DNA of 26,421 nucleotides from Actinomycetes bacterium (lineage in GTDB: Bacteria > Actinomycetota > CADDZG01 > JAHWKV01): contig JAJCYF010000136.1 in assembly GCA_029263035.1 (NCBI GenBank), positions 1-26,421 of the forward strand, in the 5' to 3' direction. Shown piece by piece: positions 1-8,857 of the stretch; the stretch's first letter is position 1; every line of letters begins with the position of its first letter. The notes under the pieces were generated by a model. It saw only the letters and a program-made list of their open reading frames with translations. It was not told the origin of the DNA and ran no database searches. The position numbers and the translations under genes were made by a program.

Positions 1-493
1 GGGCCGTCACCTTGCTCGCCCGGTAGGTGGCGAGCGGGTACTGCGGTTCCCAACCCTGCAGTACCAGAGGAAGCTCGAGGATCTCCGGATGCGCTCCGTC
101 GATCCCTTCCAGGTTCTCTCCCCTCAGCACCCGCTCCGCCGCCAGGACCCCGGCGATCTGGGGCGATGAGACGTAGGGGCTGATTTCGGCGAACGTGTGG
201 GTGGAGGCCGACACCTCGGTGAGGGGACCGAGGGCGAACCGCCCCGCAGTGGGCGAAAGAACCGACGCGGCGTAGGACGCCGGCGCCTCCAGGGCGAGCC
301 GGTACTCGACATGCTCGGCTATGGGCCACAGCTGTTTACCCCGTTCCACCGCCTCCCGGCAGCGCCAGGCAAGGTCCACCAGGCCGTCCCAGGAGCGCGC
401 TTCACACAGGGCATCAACCCGGCGCAGCAACTCGTTCGGCTGGGCGGCCTCAACCAGGTCCCCATCGGTCAGCCGGTACTCCCCGTCGTTCAT
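1..493 (-). CDS. Hypothetical protein, 3' end outside the window
   Basis: The frame is open from an ATG at 493-491 to the left edge, giving 164 residues with no stop, so the gene is cut by the window. The protein begins MNDGEYRLTDGDLVEAAQPN and continues with a charged helical stretch (NELLRRVDALCEARSWDGLV, LAWRCREAVERGKQLWPIAE). No signal peptide or membrane segment is visible. I do not recognise the family and give no function. The start is supported by a TACCCT box (500-505 on the plus strand, reversed) exactly six bases before the ATG, the layout of a leaderless actinobacterial start; there is no clear Shine-Dalgarno sequence. It lies downstream of ada in the same direction with a 29-bp gap but may have its own promoter. 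Confidence 0.6.
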   Translation of the reverse strand, partial: MNDGEYRLTDGDLVEAAQPNELLRRVDALCEARSWDGLVDLAWRCREAVERGKQLWPIAEHVEYRLALEAPASYAASVLSPTAGRFALGPLTEVSASTHTFAEISPYVSSPQIAGVLAAERVLRGENLEGIDGAHPEILELPLVLQGWEPQYPLATYRASKVTA

Positions 494-522
494 ACGCGAA
501 GGGTAACCGTTGTGGATCCCCG

Positions 523-1590
523 CTACTCCTCCGAGCGCTCCCGGCGCAAGAGTTCTCGCTTGCGCTCTACCCCCCATCGGTACCCGGACACAGACTCGTC
601 GCTTCGCACCACCCGGTGGCAGGGAATCACCACCGCCACCCGGTTCGCAGCACAGGCCGCCGCCACCGCCCTGGCCGCCGTGGGCCGGCCGATCCGTTCG
701 GCGATCTCCGAGTAACTTGCGGTGGACCCCGCCGGGATTTCCCGCAGGGCCTGCCAGACCAGGTGCTGAAACGCCGTGCCGCGTACGTCCAGCGGTAGCT
801 CCACCCGGCTACCCGGAGCCTCCACCAGGTCGACCACGGCTGCCATCCAGGCCTCGAACCGGTCGTCTGCGGGCACGATCTCTGCTCTGGGAAAACGCAT
901 GTTGAGCTCCTCCCGAAGCTTGGCGGGGTCATCCGCCAGCAGCACGGCACACACTCCGACCGCGGTGGCGGCGACCAGGACGAACCCCAGGGAGCACGGG
1001 CGGGTTCCAAACCGCATGGTGATCCCGGCACCGCCCGACCGAAAGTCGGAGGGACCCATGCCCAGCGCCTTCGACGCGCCTTCGTAGAAGCGGCTGCTGG
1101 AGTTGAAACCTGAGTTGTAAACCGCATCGGTGATGGTGCCGTCCCGGCGCAGCTCGGACTGAACCCGGGCCACCCTCACCGACAGGGCGTACGACTTGGG
1201 GGTCATCCCGGTCACCCGCTTGAAAACCCGCTGAAAATGCGACGTGCTCATCGCGGCGGCCCGGGCAAGCTCGGGCGTGGAGGGCACATCCGGAGACCTC
1301 TCGATGCTCCGGCACGCCCGGGCGACCGCTTCTGCCCACTCGGAAGCCAGCGGCTTCTCCATAGGCCTGCACCGCAGGCAGGGACGAAAGCCTGCGGCAA
1401 GCGCCTCAGCCGAGCTGTCGAGGAACCGGACATTTTCCCGGCGCGCCGTGCGTGACCCGCAACTCGGGCGGCAAAAGATCCCGGTGCTCCGCACCGCATA
1501 GAAAAAATGCGGATCGGCCTGTGGATTGCGGCCGGCCACCGCCTGCCAGCGGTCCTCATCGGTCACAAACGCCTGCGATACAGCAACCAT
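523..1590 (-). CDS. ada: Bifunctional Ada: methylphosphotriester sensor, AraC-type regulator and O6-methylguanine-DNA methyltransferase
   Basis: Ada repairs alkylated DNA by moving methyl groups onto its own cysteines and, once methylated, activates the adaptive response. With the start at 1590 the protein has 355 residues. The N-terminal zinc domain has Cys40, Cys44, Cys71 and Cys74, almost at the E. coli positions (38, 42, 69, 72); the first is the expected phosphotriester acceptor. An AraC-type helix-turn-helix region follows (about 85-185), including the MSTSHFQRVFKRVTGMTPKSY stretch. The C-terminal methyltransferase domain ends with the active site IPCHRVV, Cys324. I chose ATG 1590 over an upstream in-frame start at 1650 because AGGAG lies six bases before it and the zinc domain then has its usual length. 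All key residues are intact. No second alkylation-repair gene is adjacent. Confidence 0.95.
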   Translation of the reverse strand: MVAVSQAFVTDEDRWQAVAGRNPQADPHFFYAVRSTGIFCRPSCGSRTARRENVRFLDSSAEALAAGFRPCLRCRPMEKPLASEWAEAVARACRSIERSPDVPSTPELARAAAMSTSHFQRVFKRVTGMTPKSYALSVRVARVQSELRRDGTITDAVYNSGFNSSSRFYEGASKALGMGPSDFRSGGAGITMRFGTRPCSLGFVLVAATAVGVCAVLLADDPAKLREELNMRFPRAEIVPADDRFEAWMAAVVDLVEAPGSRVELPLDVRGTAFQHLVWQALREIPAGSTASYSEIAERIGRPTAARAVAAACAANRVAVVIPCHRVVRSDESVSGYRWGVERKRELLRRERSEE

Positions 1591-1669
1591 TCGACGCTCC
1601 TGTCTTTGCTGTTCGCCGCCAACGTTATCCCCCCGGCGAACGGCCGGCACTCCGTTTTGCGCTTCGGAA

Positions 1670-2056
1670 TTATCCGTTGACGTAGAGCAGCAGGAGAATC
1701 AGAAAGACCAGCGCCGGCAACGCCTGAACGAAGGCACCCTTCTTGAGCTGGGGGGCCGACGAGATGAGCGCCAGAGCGGCTACCACCATGGACAGGCAGC
1801 CGAAGGCAACCAGGGTGAGTCCGACTGTTTCGTAACCCGATGCCCAAACCGCCAGGCCGCCCAGCGTTGCCAAAGCGAGCATGAGGTTGTAGACACCCTG
1901 ATTGAACGCCAGAAGGCGGGTCGTCTCGGCCTGTTCGGCGGTCATCAAAAAGCCCTTGTACACCGCGGGTTTTCGCCACCAAAGGCTTTCGGCACAAAAA
2001 ATCACCACGTGGAGCAAACCCGCAACGAGTGCGGTAACCCACATACCAACAACCAT
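1670..2056 (-). CDS. DUF1304 family four-helix membrane protein
   Basis: This small integral membrane protein (128 residues) has four hydrophobic helices: about residues 5-22, 50-70, 76-96 and 107-125. The conserved features of DUF1304 are visible: a helix with HVVIFCAESLWW, then a polar loop rich in E and T, then LAFNQGVYNLML (the N-Q-G-x-Y-N motif). The biochemical role of this family is unknown. The start is the ATG at 2056; a TTG six bases upstream would sit directly on the GGGGG that probably serves as ribosome binding site, so it is less likely. The gene lies between ada and the secreted repeat protein and need not be related to either. Confidence 0.85.
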   Translation of the reverse strand: MVVGMWVTALVAGLLHVVIFCAESLWWRKPAVYKGFLMTAEQAETTRLLAFNQGVYNLMLALATLGGLAVWASGYETVGLTLVAFGCLSMVVAALALISSAPQLKKGAFVQALPALVFLILLLLYVNG

Positions 2057-2112
2057 CGCCAACCCCCGGGACTTGGTGTCTCCCGCACTATACGCAAATT
2101 GTGAGTTCCGCC

Positions 2113-2148
2113 AAAAGGACCCGGCGCCCCTATCCGGGCACCGGGTCC
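2113..2148 (-). terminator. Rho-independent terminator after the secreted repeat protein gene
   Basis: Read on the minus strand, GGACCCGGTGCCC (2148-2136) pairs with GGGCGCCGGGTCC (2129-2117) around a six-base loop, giving a 13-bp stem with one G-U wobble, followed at once by TTTT (2116-2113). The wobble is an A-C mismatch if read on the plus strand, which fits minus-strand use. It starts 17 bases beyond the stop codon of the 2165-3421 gene. Confidence 0.85.
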
Positions 2149-2164
2149 ATTTCGTGCCTGGTTC

Positions 2165-3421
2165 CTAGAAGAACCCGAGGTAGACCGACTGCGGAAGGTT
2201 CAGAACCAGGTCCACGATTCCGCCGAAGGAGAGGACCGGCAGGCCTTCCCGGTACCAGACTCCACCCCGGTAGACCGCGGGATCGATCGTCTTGTCTCCG
2301 TCGTAATCACCCGGCACGGGCACGTCGCCGGCCAATCCCAGGAAGGTCACCGGCATACCCTCAACATGCCAGGCACCGTTGCGGTACACGGCTCGCTCGG
2401 CATCGCCGTCGCCGTCGTAATCGCCGGGCACGGGAATGTCGCCGGCCAGACCGAAGTGAACGGTTGGCTGCCCGTGGACGTACCAGGCGCCGTTTCGATA
2501 GACGGCACGGTCACTCCTGCCGTCGCCGTCGTAGTCGGACGGCACGGGGAGATCTCCTTTGAGCCCGTAGTACACCACCGATTCTCCCTGGACGTGCCAG
2601 GCTCCCTCTCGGTAGACGGCACGGTCGACCTTGCGGTCCCCGTTGTAGTCGGCGGGAACCGGATAATCACCCTTCAGGCCCCAGTACGCCGTCGGCTGAC
2701 CCAGGATGGCCCAGTCGCCGGACTCGCCGAACATGGTTGGGTCGGACTTGCCGTCGCCGTCGAAGTCATTGGCGGGGGCCCGGCCGGCAACCGGAACGAC
2801 GCTGGTGAGGTCGGCGTTTGAGGAGGTGAACTGTTCGCCTCCCGTGACGCCGGTCATCGTAAAAAGCTGGTTGGTCTGGTTGTAGCTCTCAGCGGGAAGG
2901 CTGTCGTGGTTTGGGGGCCGGTTCGCCTTGAGCGTGAAAAGGATCTTGCACTCATCCAGATCGGACGCAATGTCGCCGACGGTGATCTGAACGTCCCCGC
3001 CATCGGCCGGCCGAATGCTGATCTCGCCGGTAGCCGGATTGGACAGAGTTAGATTGAAGACTCTGCCGGCGCAGTTGGTGGTCCTGGCACCGATTCCCGT
3101 CGGGCTGAACGTGAAGACCCCGGGATCGGTAACTCCACCGGCGCAATTGTCGGCGAAGACCGAGCAGGACGGGATGAACTTGATTTCGGTAATCGTGACC
3201 GGGGTGCTGCCGTGGTTGATGGCCCAGGCGTGAGCCTGTACGGGCTCGGCGCCGGACTTAACGACGGTGGGAAATCCGGAAACTACTCCGTAGGCCGCGG
3301 CAAACGCCGGTGCGATAGGCAGCATAGCCAGCATCGTCAGCGCCAGAACTATCACCTTGGCCGCCCCGGCGAGCCGGGTGCGGTGGGTACGGGGCAGTGC
3401 GGAACTAAGGGGATCAGACAC
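2165..3421 (-). CDS. Secreted protein with five FG-GAP/VCBS-like calcium-loop repeats
   Basis: The 418-residue product has a signal peptide: basic RTHRTR, a hydrophobic core at about 22-40, and a likely cut after AFA near residue 41. The first half (about 43-210) is a Cys-containing beta-rich domain with Cys86, Cys93, Cys117 and Cys158, enough for two disulfides. The second half carries five repeats, each starting with an Asp-rich loop: DFDGDGKSD at 219, DYNGDRKVD at 258, DYDGDGRSD at 296, DYDGDGDAE at 334 and DYDGDKTID at 372, a spacing of 38-39 residues. Such loops bind calcium in FG-GAP/VCBS proteins. Between loops comes a module of the type PVPxDYxGDxxxDRAVYRxGAW. Five repeats could form a partial propeller. 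The start is a GTG with GGAG nine bases upstream. Function is unknown; a surface or adhesive role is inference. Confidence 0.85.
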   Translation of the reverse strand: MSDPLSSALPRTHRTRLAGAAKVIVLALTMLAMLPIAPAFAAAYGVVSGFPTVVKSGAEPVQAHAWAINHGSTPVTITEIKFIPSCSVFADNCAGGVTDPGVFTFSPTGIGARTTNCAGRVFNLTLSNPATGEISIRPADGGDVQITVGDIASDLDECKILFTLKANRPPNHDSLPAESYNQTNQLFTMTGVTGGEQFTSSNADLTSVVPVAGRAPANDFDGDGKSDPTMFGESGDWAILGQPTAYWGLKGDYPVPADYNGDRKVDRAVYREGAWHVQGESVVYYGLKGDLPVPSDYDGDGRSDRAVYRNGAWYVHGQPTVHFGLAGDIPVPGDYDGDGDAERAVYRNGAWHVEGMPVTFLGLAGDVPVPGDYDGDKTIDPAVYRGGVWYREGLPVLSFGGIVDLVLNLPQSVYLGFF

Positions 3422-3447
3422 GGCAGGTCTCTCCTTCGAGCTAACCC

Positions 3448-3464
3448 GTCCCCCTGTGGACTTT
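3448..3464 (-). promoter_or_regulatory. 5'-leader hairpin motif with ACAGGG loop
   Basis: On the minus strand this reads AAA-GTCC-ACAGGG-GGAC: a 4-bp stem with a six-base loop preceded by three adenines. It lies in the predicted leader of the secreted repeat protein gene, between the sigma-28-like box and the GTG start. A near-identical motif (AAAGACCACAGGGGGG) lies at 23164-23179 behind another sigma-28-like promoter, and the stem base pair differs between the two. Confidence 0.4.
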
Positions 3465-3476
3465 GGCAGTGACCTT

Positions 3477-3503
3477 GTATCGGCAGGTATGCCGGAACTC
3501 TTA
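3477..3503 (-). promoter_or_regulatory. Sigma-28 (FliA/WhiG)-type promoter for the secreted repeat protein
   Basis: On the minus strand TAAG (3503-3500) is followed by exactly 15 bases and GCCGATAC (3484-3477). The established consensus for FliA and WhiG is TAAA, 15 bases, GCCGATAA. The box lies about 56 bases before the GTG start at 3421. Confidence 0.6.
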
Positions 3504-3616
3504 AGTTCAGGAGCGGAACCGGGTCGGCGGTCAAGGACATCACAGCCACAAGCAATGAGTTCTCACTGAAATTTGAGTCGCCGATCTCTGAGATTCGAAG
3601 GAATGCCGCTGGCTGT

Positions 3617-3622
3617 TAACCT
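3617..3622 (+). promoter_or_regulatory. TAACCT -10 box of a probable leaderless ettA transcript
   Basis: TAACCT fits the TANNNT form of the actinobacterial -10 box and ends six bases before the ettA ATG. No Shine-Dalgarno sequence of normal spacing is present, so transcription probably starts at or beside the ATG. Confidence 0.5.
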
Positions 3623-3628
3623 GGGCCG

Positions 3629-5308
<1,680 letters not shown>

Positions 5309-5310
5309 GG

Positions 5311-5625
5311 CTACTCGGGAGGATCGTCCTCCCCTATCGTCTCCACCAGCAGGGCGGCGCGGGTCGCGACATCCTCCAGAAGATCGATGGGGTCACGATC
5401 AAGCCGGCCGGCGCAGTACTCCACCACCGCAACCGCAAAGGCGTGGGCGTTGAGCGCCTGGTCGGCAGGTTCCGGGCTCAGCTGGCCGAATACCTCGTTG
5501 GCGGCATCCAGGTCACCGCGAAAGACGTGGGCGAGACCGGCAGCCATGACCTGCACCGACTCTGCGGTCATCCGGTTGGCGCGGTTGCGGTCGTCGTCAC
5601 TTAGGGATCCCCACAGGTCTTCCAT
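5311..5625 (-). CDS. Hypothetical small acidic protein
   Basis: This 104-residue protein looks entirely helical and acidic (start MEDLWGSLSDDDRNRANRMT, end ETIGEDDPPE). The middle, GLAHVFRGDLDAANEVFGQL, could be one helix-turn-helix pair of a TPR-like fold, but one pair is too little to assign. No signal peptide, membrane segment or metal motif is seen, and I do not recognise the family. A GGAG lies four bases before the ATG at 5625. It is convergent with ettA, and its codon use and GC level match the neighbours, which supports it as a real gene. Function is unknown. Confidence 0.65.
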   Translation of the reverse strand: MEDLWGSLSDDDRNRANRMTAESVQVMAAGLAHVFRGDLDAANEVFGQLSPEPADQALNAHAFAVAVVEYCAGRLDRDPIDLLEDVATRAALLVETIGEDDPPE

Positions 5626-5722
5626 AGGCTCCGGCGCCTTTCATTCCGGGGAATTGTGAAGAGTTTGCCCGGCAAGGTGAGAAACTTGTCAGCTAAGTCT
5701 CTCAGGTTTGAAGGGGGCCGGC

Positions 5723-6430
5723 GTGCACAATCGCAGACCCACAATCGTTCTAATGGTGGTTTCCCTGCTGCTCCTGGGCGCATGCGGAACTGCTTCGGGC
5801 GACCAGCCGCCGCCTTCCGGCGCGCTTTCCGCCCCCCCGCCGGAGACCTCCCCGCTACCTGAACCTTCGCCTCTGCCCAGAGCGGTCCACGAGCAGGACT
5901 ACACCCCGTTTGCCCGGGTCGAAGGGGTCACGCTTTATCACCCCTCTCGCCGGATCGAACATGTCGGATTTCACGAGTCAAACCACGACGGGGCCCGGCA
6001 GATGGCTGCGGTTCGTACCACGGTGGTGCCCCTGATCCTGGAGTCCCGGGAGCGGCTGACCGGCTCGCACACCGCGGCCGACATCGTTTCCGACCCGGCC
6101 GAGGAGATCCGCTCGCCGGTCACGGGCACAGTGATACGGGGCGGTTCCTACATCCTGTACTGCGACACCCGGGACCACTACGTGGTGATCGAGCCGGATG
6201 ACCGGCCGGGCTGGGAGGTCAAGGTTCTGCACATGAACAACCTCAACGTCCGCAAAGGTGAGCGAGTTATTGCAGGCCGCACGGTGCTGTCGTCGGCCGG
6301 AGCCCATCAGCTTCCCTTCGAATCTCAGGTCGATGAGATGAAGACCGCCGGTCCGGCGTGGCCCCACGTCCACGTTGAGGTCGTGGATCCTTCAATTCCC
6401 GACCGGCCGTCGCCCGGAGGCGGATGCTGA
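5723..6430 (+). CDS. Lipoprotein with degenerate M23 (lysostaphin-type) peptidase fold
   Basis: The start is taken as GTG 5723, which has AAGGGGG five bases upstream; a TTG at 5708 is in frame but lies on top of that site. The 235-residue product is a lipoprotein: hydrophobic stretch, then LLGAC with Cys21 as lipid anchor, followed by a Pro/Ser-rich linker to about residue 55. The rest resembles M23 endopeptidases: a first site with GFHESNHDGARQM, a central beta region (RSPVTGTVIRGG ... VLHMNNLNVRKGERV) and a final HxH (PHVHVEV). The classical HxGxD metal motif is not present as such, so it may have lost catalysis or use other ligands. It would act on the outer face of the membrane, on or near peptidoglycan. 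The fold is inferred from motif order. Confidence 0.7.
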   Translation: MHNRRPTIVLMVVSLLLLGACGTASGDQPPPSGALSAPPPETSPLPEPSPLPRAVHEQDYTPFARVEGVTLYHPSRRIEHVGFHESNHDGARQMAAVRTTVVPLILESRERLTGSHTAADIVSDPAEEIRSPVTGTVIRGGSYILYCDTRDHYVVIEPDDRPGWEVKVLHMNNLNVRKGERVIAGRTVLSSAGAHQLPFESQVDEMKTAGPAWPHVHVEVVDPSIPDRPSPGGGC

Positions 6431-6476
6431 CGTTAACCTTGGTGCCGGCAACATCCACCGAGAGATAGGTTGACGA

Positions 6477-7313
6477 ATGGCCCGCTCGATCCTCGCCTGC
6501 TTCGCCCACCCCGATGACGAGTCGTTCTCCGTAGGGGGCACCCTCGCCTACTACGCAGCCCGCGGGATTCCCACCACCCTGGTGTGCGCCACCCGAGGGG
6601 AAGCGGGCAAGATAGCCGACCCTTCCCTTGCCACCCAGGAAAATCTCGGCGAGGTGAGGGAGGCCGAGCTGCGGGATGCCGCCTCCGCTCTGGGGATAGA
6701 GAGTGTCGAGATCCTCGGCCACCGGGACTCGGGTATGGAGGGGGCGGAGGACAACAACGACCCCCGGGCCTACGTCATGGCCGACCGCGATGAGGTCATC
6801 GCCCGGCTGGTCGGCTACATCCGCAGCCTGCAACCGGAGGTGGTCATCACGTTCGACCCGGACGGAGCCTACGGGCACCCGGACCACATCGCCGTCCACC
6901 ACCACACGGTGGCCGCGGTCGCCGCCGCCCGGGACGAGACCCGGTACCCGGAAGCGGGACCGGTATGGGCGCCGAGGCGCCTGTATTTCACCGCCATCTC
7001 CAAAACCCGGTTTGCCGAGATGCGCCGCCGGCTCACCGAGATGGGTGTCGACACCAGCGCTTTCGACCGTGAGGACATGCCGATCATCGGCCAGGACGAC
7101 GACGAGATCGACGTCACGATGGATGTCCGGGAAACCGTTGCCGCCAAGCGGGCGGCGCTCAAATGCCACGCCACGCAGTTCGGTCCCGACAACTTCATGA
7201 CCCAGCTGGCAGGGGATGTTGCAGACGATCTGATGAGCCTGGAGTCGTTCACCCTATGGTGGGGAACCCCGATCCCTGAGGGCGGGGACGGGGACCTGTT
7301 CTCAGGGCTGTAA
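6477..7313 (+). CDS. PIG-L family LmbE-like N-acetyl-sugar deacetylase
   Basis: PIG-L enzymes are zinc-dependent hydrolases that remove acyl groups from N-acetylglucosaminyl compounds or amide conjugates. The 278-residue protein has AHPDDE (residues 10-15), giving His11 and Asp14 as metal ligands, and a second motif YGHPDH (132-137). GHRDSGM at 81-87 is typical of the Mca/MshB branch, which acts in mycothiol metabolism. The length fits (about 290 for Mca). No partner mycothiol gene is near, so the substrate is open: Mca-like amidase, MshB, or another sugar deacetylase. The ATG is preceded by TAGGTT five bases upstream rather than by a good ribosome binding site. The gene follows the M23-like lipoprotein by 46 bp. 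Confidence 0.88.
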   Translation: MARSILACFAHPDDESFSVGGTLAYYAARGIPTTLVCATRGEAGKIADPSLATQENLGEVREAELRDAASALGIESVEILGHRDSGMEGAEDNNDPRAYVMADRDEVIARLVGYIRSLQPEVVITFDPDGAYGHPDHIAVHHHTVAAVAAARDETRYPEAGPVWAPRRLYFTAISKTRFAEMRRRLTEMGVDTSAFDREDMPIIGQDDDEIDVTMDVRETVAAKRAALKCHATQFGPDNFMTQLAGDVADDLMSLESFTLWWGTPIPEGGDGDLFSGL

Positions 7314-7344
7314 GCCTTTCGCCACCAGCCGGTCCCCATCGCGT

Positions 7345-7350
7345 TAGTTT
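7345..7350 (+). promoter_or_regulatory. TAGTTT -10 box of a probable leaderless FGGY kinase transcript
   Basis: TAGTTT matches TANNNT and ends six bases before the ATG at 7357. The only G-rich stretch before the start (GGGG) is one base from the ATG, too close for ribosome binding. Confidence 0.5.
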
Positions 7351-7356
7351 TGGGGC

Positions 7357-8811
7357 ATGGACCTGGTGGTGGGAATCGACCTGGCGACCGCAGATGTACG
7401 GGCGATGGCAGCGGACTCATCCGGAGGCGTCCACGCCTTTGCGACGAGGCCGCTGCCCCAGCCCCAGTCGCCGCAGCCGGGCTGGAGCGAGCAGGATGCC
7501 GCCGCCTGGTGGCCGGCGGTAGCCGCGACCCTCACCGAGCTGACGGACCGGCTCGGGGAAGGATCCCGCCGGGTGGTTGCCGTCAGCGTCAGCGCGACCT
7601 CCGCCACGGTGGTTGCCCTGGACGCCGCCGGTCGAACCCTTGGGCCGGCAATCACCTACGCCGACCAGCGGGCCGTCGCCGCTGCGGCCGCGGCCCAGGC
7701 CGCCGCGCCGCAGACCTGGGCCGGCCTCGGGTTGACCATCGGCCCCTCATTCGGCCTGCCCAAGTGGGCCTGGATGCTCCGGGAACCGGTGCCCGGCCCG
7801 CAACCGCCCGCCCGCCTGGGTCACGCCTCCGACGCAGTGGTTGCCGGGTTGACCGGCACCCTGCCCCCTACCGACACCAGCCACGCACTCAAAAGTGGCT
7901 ACGATCCGCTCCACCGCCGGTGGGTGTCGCAGGCGATGGACGCCCTGGACATCCCCGCCCGGCTGCTCCCCGAGGTCCGGCTTCCCGGTGAGCCCGCCGG
8001 GCGGCTGAGCCCGGAGGCTTCCCGGGCCACCGGCCTGCCCTCCGGTTGCGAGATCCGCCTGGGAATGACGGACTCCTGCGCCGCCCAGCTGGCGGCCGGT
8101 GCAGCCGAGCCCGGACAGTTCGTCTCCGTGCTGGGCTCGACCCTGGTCCTCAAAGGTGCGTCCGAAGCCCTGCTTGTGGATCCGGAAGGGGCGGTTTACA
8201 GCCACCTCCATCCGGGCGGCTGGTGGCTTCCCGGCGGTGCCTCCAGCACCGGAGCAAAGGCTTTGGGGGTCTGTTTCCCCGGGGCCGACCTCGAGGAACT
8301 GGACCGGCGGGCGGCAGAGCGGGGGCCGGCGCACTGCGTGATCTACCCGCTGCTCGGCCGGGGCGAACGCTTTCCCTTCAGCGCTTCCGCGGCTCGCGGA
8401 TTTACCCTCGACGAGCCGGCGGACGGCATCGACCGGTATCGCGCACTGCTGGAGGGGGTGGCTTTCGTCGAACGACTCGGATACGAACGCCTTTGGGAGC
8501 TGGGGGCAAGGCCGGCCGGGCCGATCATCTGTGCCGGAGGCGGCAGCAGCAGCACGATCTGGAACACCATCAGGGCCACGGTCCTGGGCAGGGAGATCCA
8601 GGCGAGGCCCCAGGCATCAACCGCGCTCGGGGCCTGCATCCTGGCGGCAGTCGGGACGCTGCATCCCGATCTGAAAACGGCTGCCCGCCGGATGTCGGTG
8701 TCCGGCGCCCCCATCGCACCGGACGAGGCCCAGCTATCCGCCATGGGCGAGTCCTACCGCCGGTTCAAGAACGAGGTTGCCGAAAGGGGCTGGACCCCGA
8801 ACCGGGGATAA
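7357..8811 (+). CDS. FGGY family carbohydrate kinase
   Basis: FGGY kinases phosphorylate sugars or polyols with ATP in the cytoplasm. The 484-residue protein has the N-terminal phosphate-binding start VVGIDLATADVRAM and the family elements ITYADQRA and PKWAWM. The C-terminal ATPase half carries GGASSTGAKALG and the adenosine-binding ICAGGGSSSTIWNTI. The length is close to xylulokinase (about 490). The layout fits xylulokinase/ribulokinase relatives, but the sugar cannot be told from sequence, and no transporter or isomerase gene accompanies it. The promoter box at 7345-7350 suggests separate transcription from the PIG-L gene. The first motif has an Ala-Asp where many members carry a Thr-Ser pair, a small departure. 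Confidence 0.88.
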   Translation: MDLVVGIDLATADVRAMAADSSGGVHAFATRPLPQPQSPQPGWSEQDAAAWWPAVAATLTELTDRLGEGSRRVVAVSVSATSATVVALDAAGRTLGPAITYADQRAVAAAAAAQAAAPQTWAGLGLTIGPSFGLPKWAWMLREPVPGPQPPARLGHASDAVVAGLTGTLPPTDTSHALKSGYDPLHRRWVSQAMDALDIPARLLPEVRLPGEPAGRLSPEASRATGLPSGCEIRLGMTDSCAAQLAAGAAEPGQFVSVLGSTLVLKGASEALLVDPEGAVYSHLHPGGWWLPGGASSTGAKALGVCFPGADLEELDRRAAERGPAHCVIYPLLGRGERFPFSASAARGFTLDEPADGIDRYRALLEGVAFVERLGYERLWELGARPAGPIICAGGGSSSTIWNTIRATVLGREIQARPQASTALGACILAAVGTLHPDLKTAARRMSVSGAPIAPDEAQLSAMGESYRRFKNEVAERGWTPNRG

Positions 8812-8857
8812 TGGGCCAAAACCTGCTCCCGTCTCGACCAAAGGACTCTGAATCCAC

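Larger units (their letters stand above)
3422..3628. promoter_or_regulatory. Divergent intergenic region between the secreted repeat protein and ettA
   Basis: This 207-bp gap holds the minus-strand sigma-28-type promoter and the 5' leader of the secreted protein gene on its left side, and the TAACCT box of ettA at its right end. The middle part (about 3510-3610) is less GC-rich than the surrounding genes. No ORF in it is supported. Confidence 0.6.

Noticed and set aside
197..715. Plus-strand frame at the left end
   Set aside because: It is the opposite strand of the truncated minus-strand gene and of the end of ada.
3421..3520. Cobalamin or c-di-GMP (GEMM) riboswitch in the leader of the secreted protein
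   Set aside because: AGGAGAGACCTGCC and CAAAG resemble parts of those RNAs, but the other conserved elements of either class are missing.
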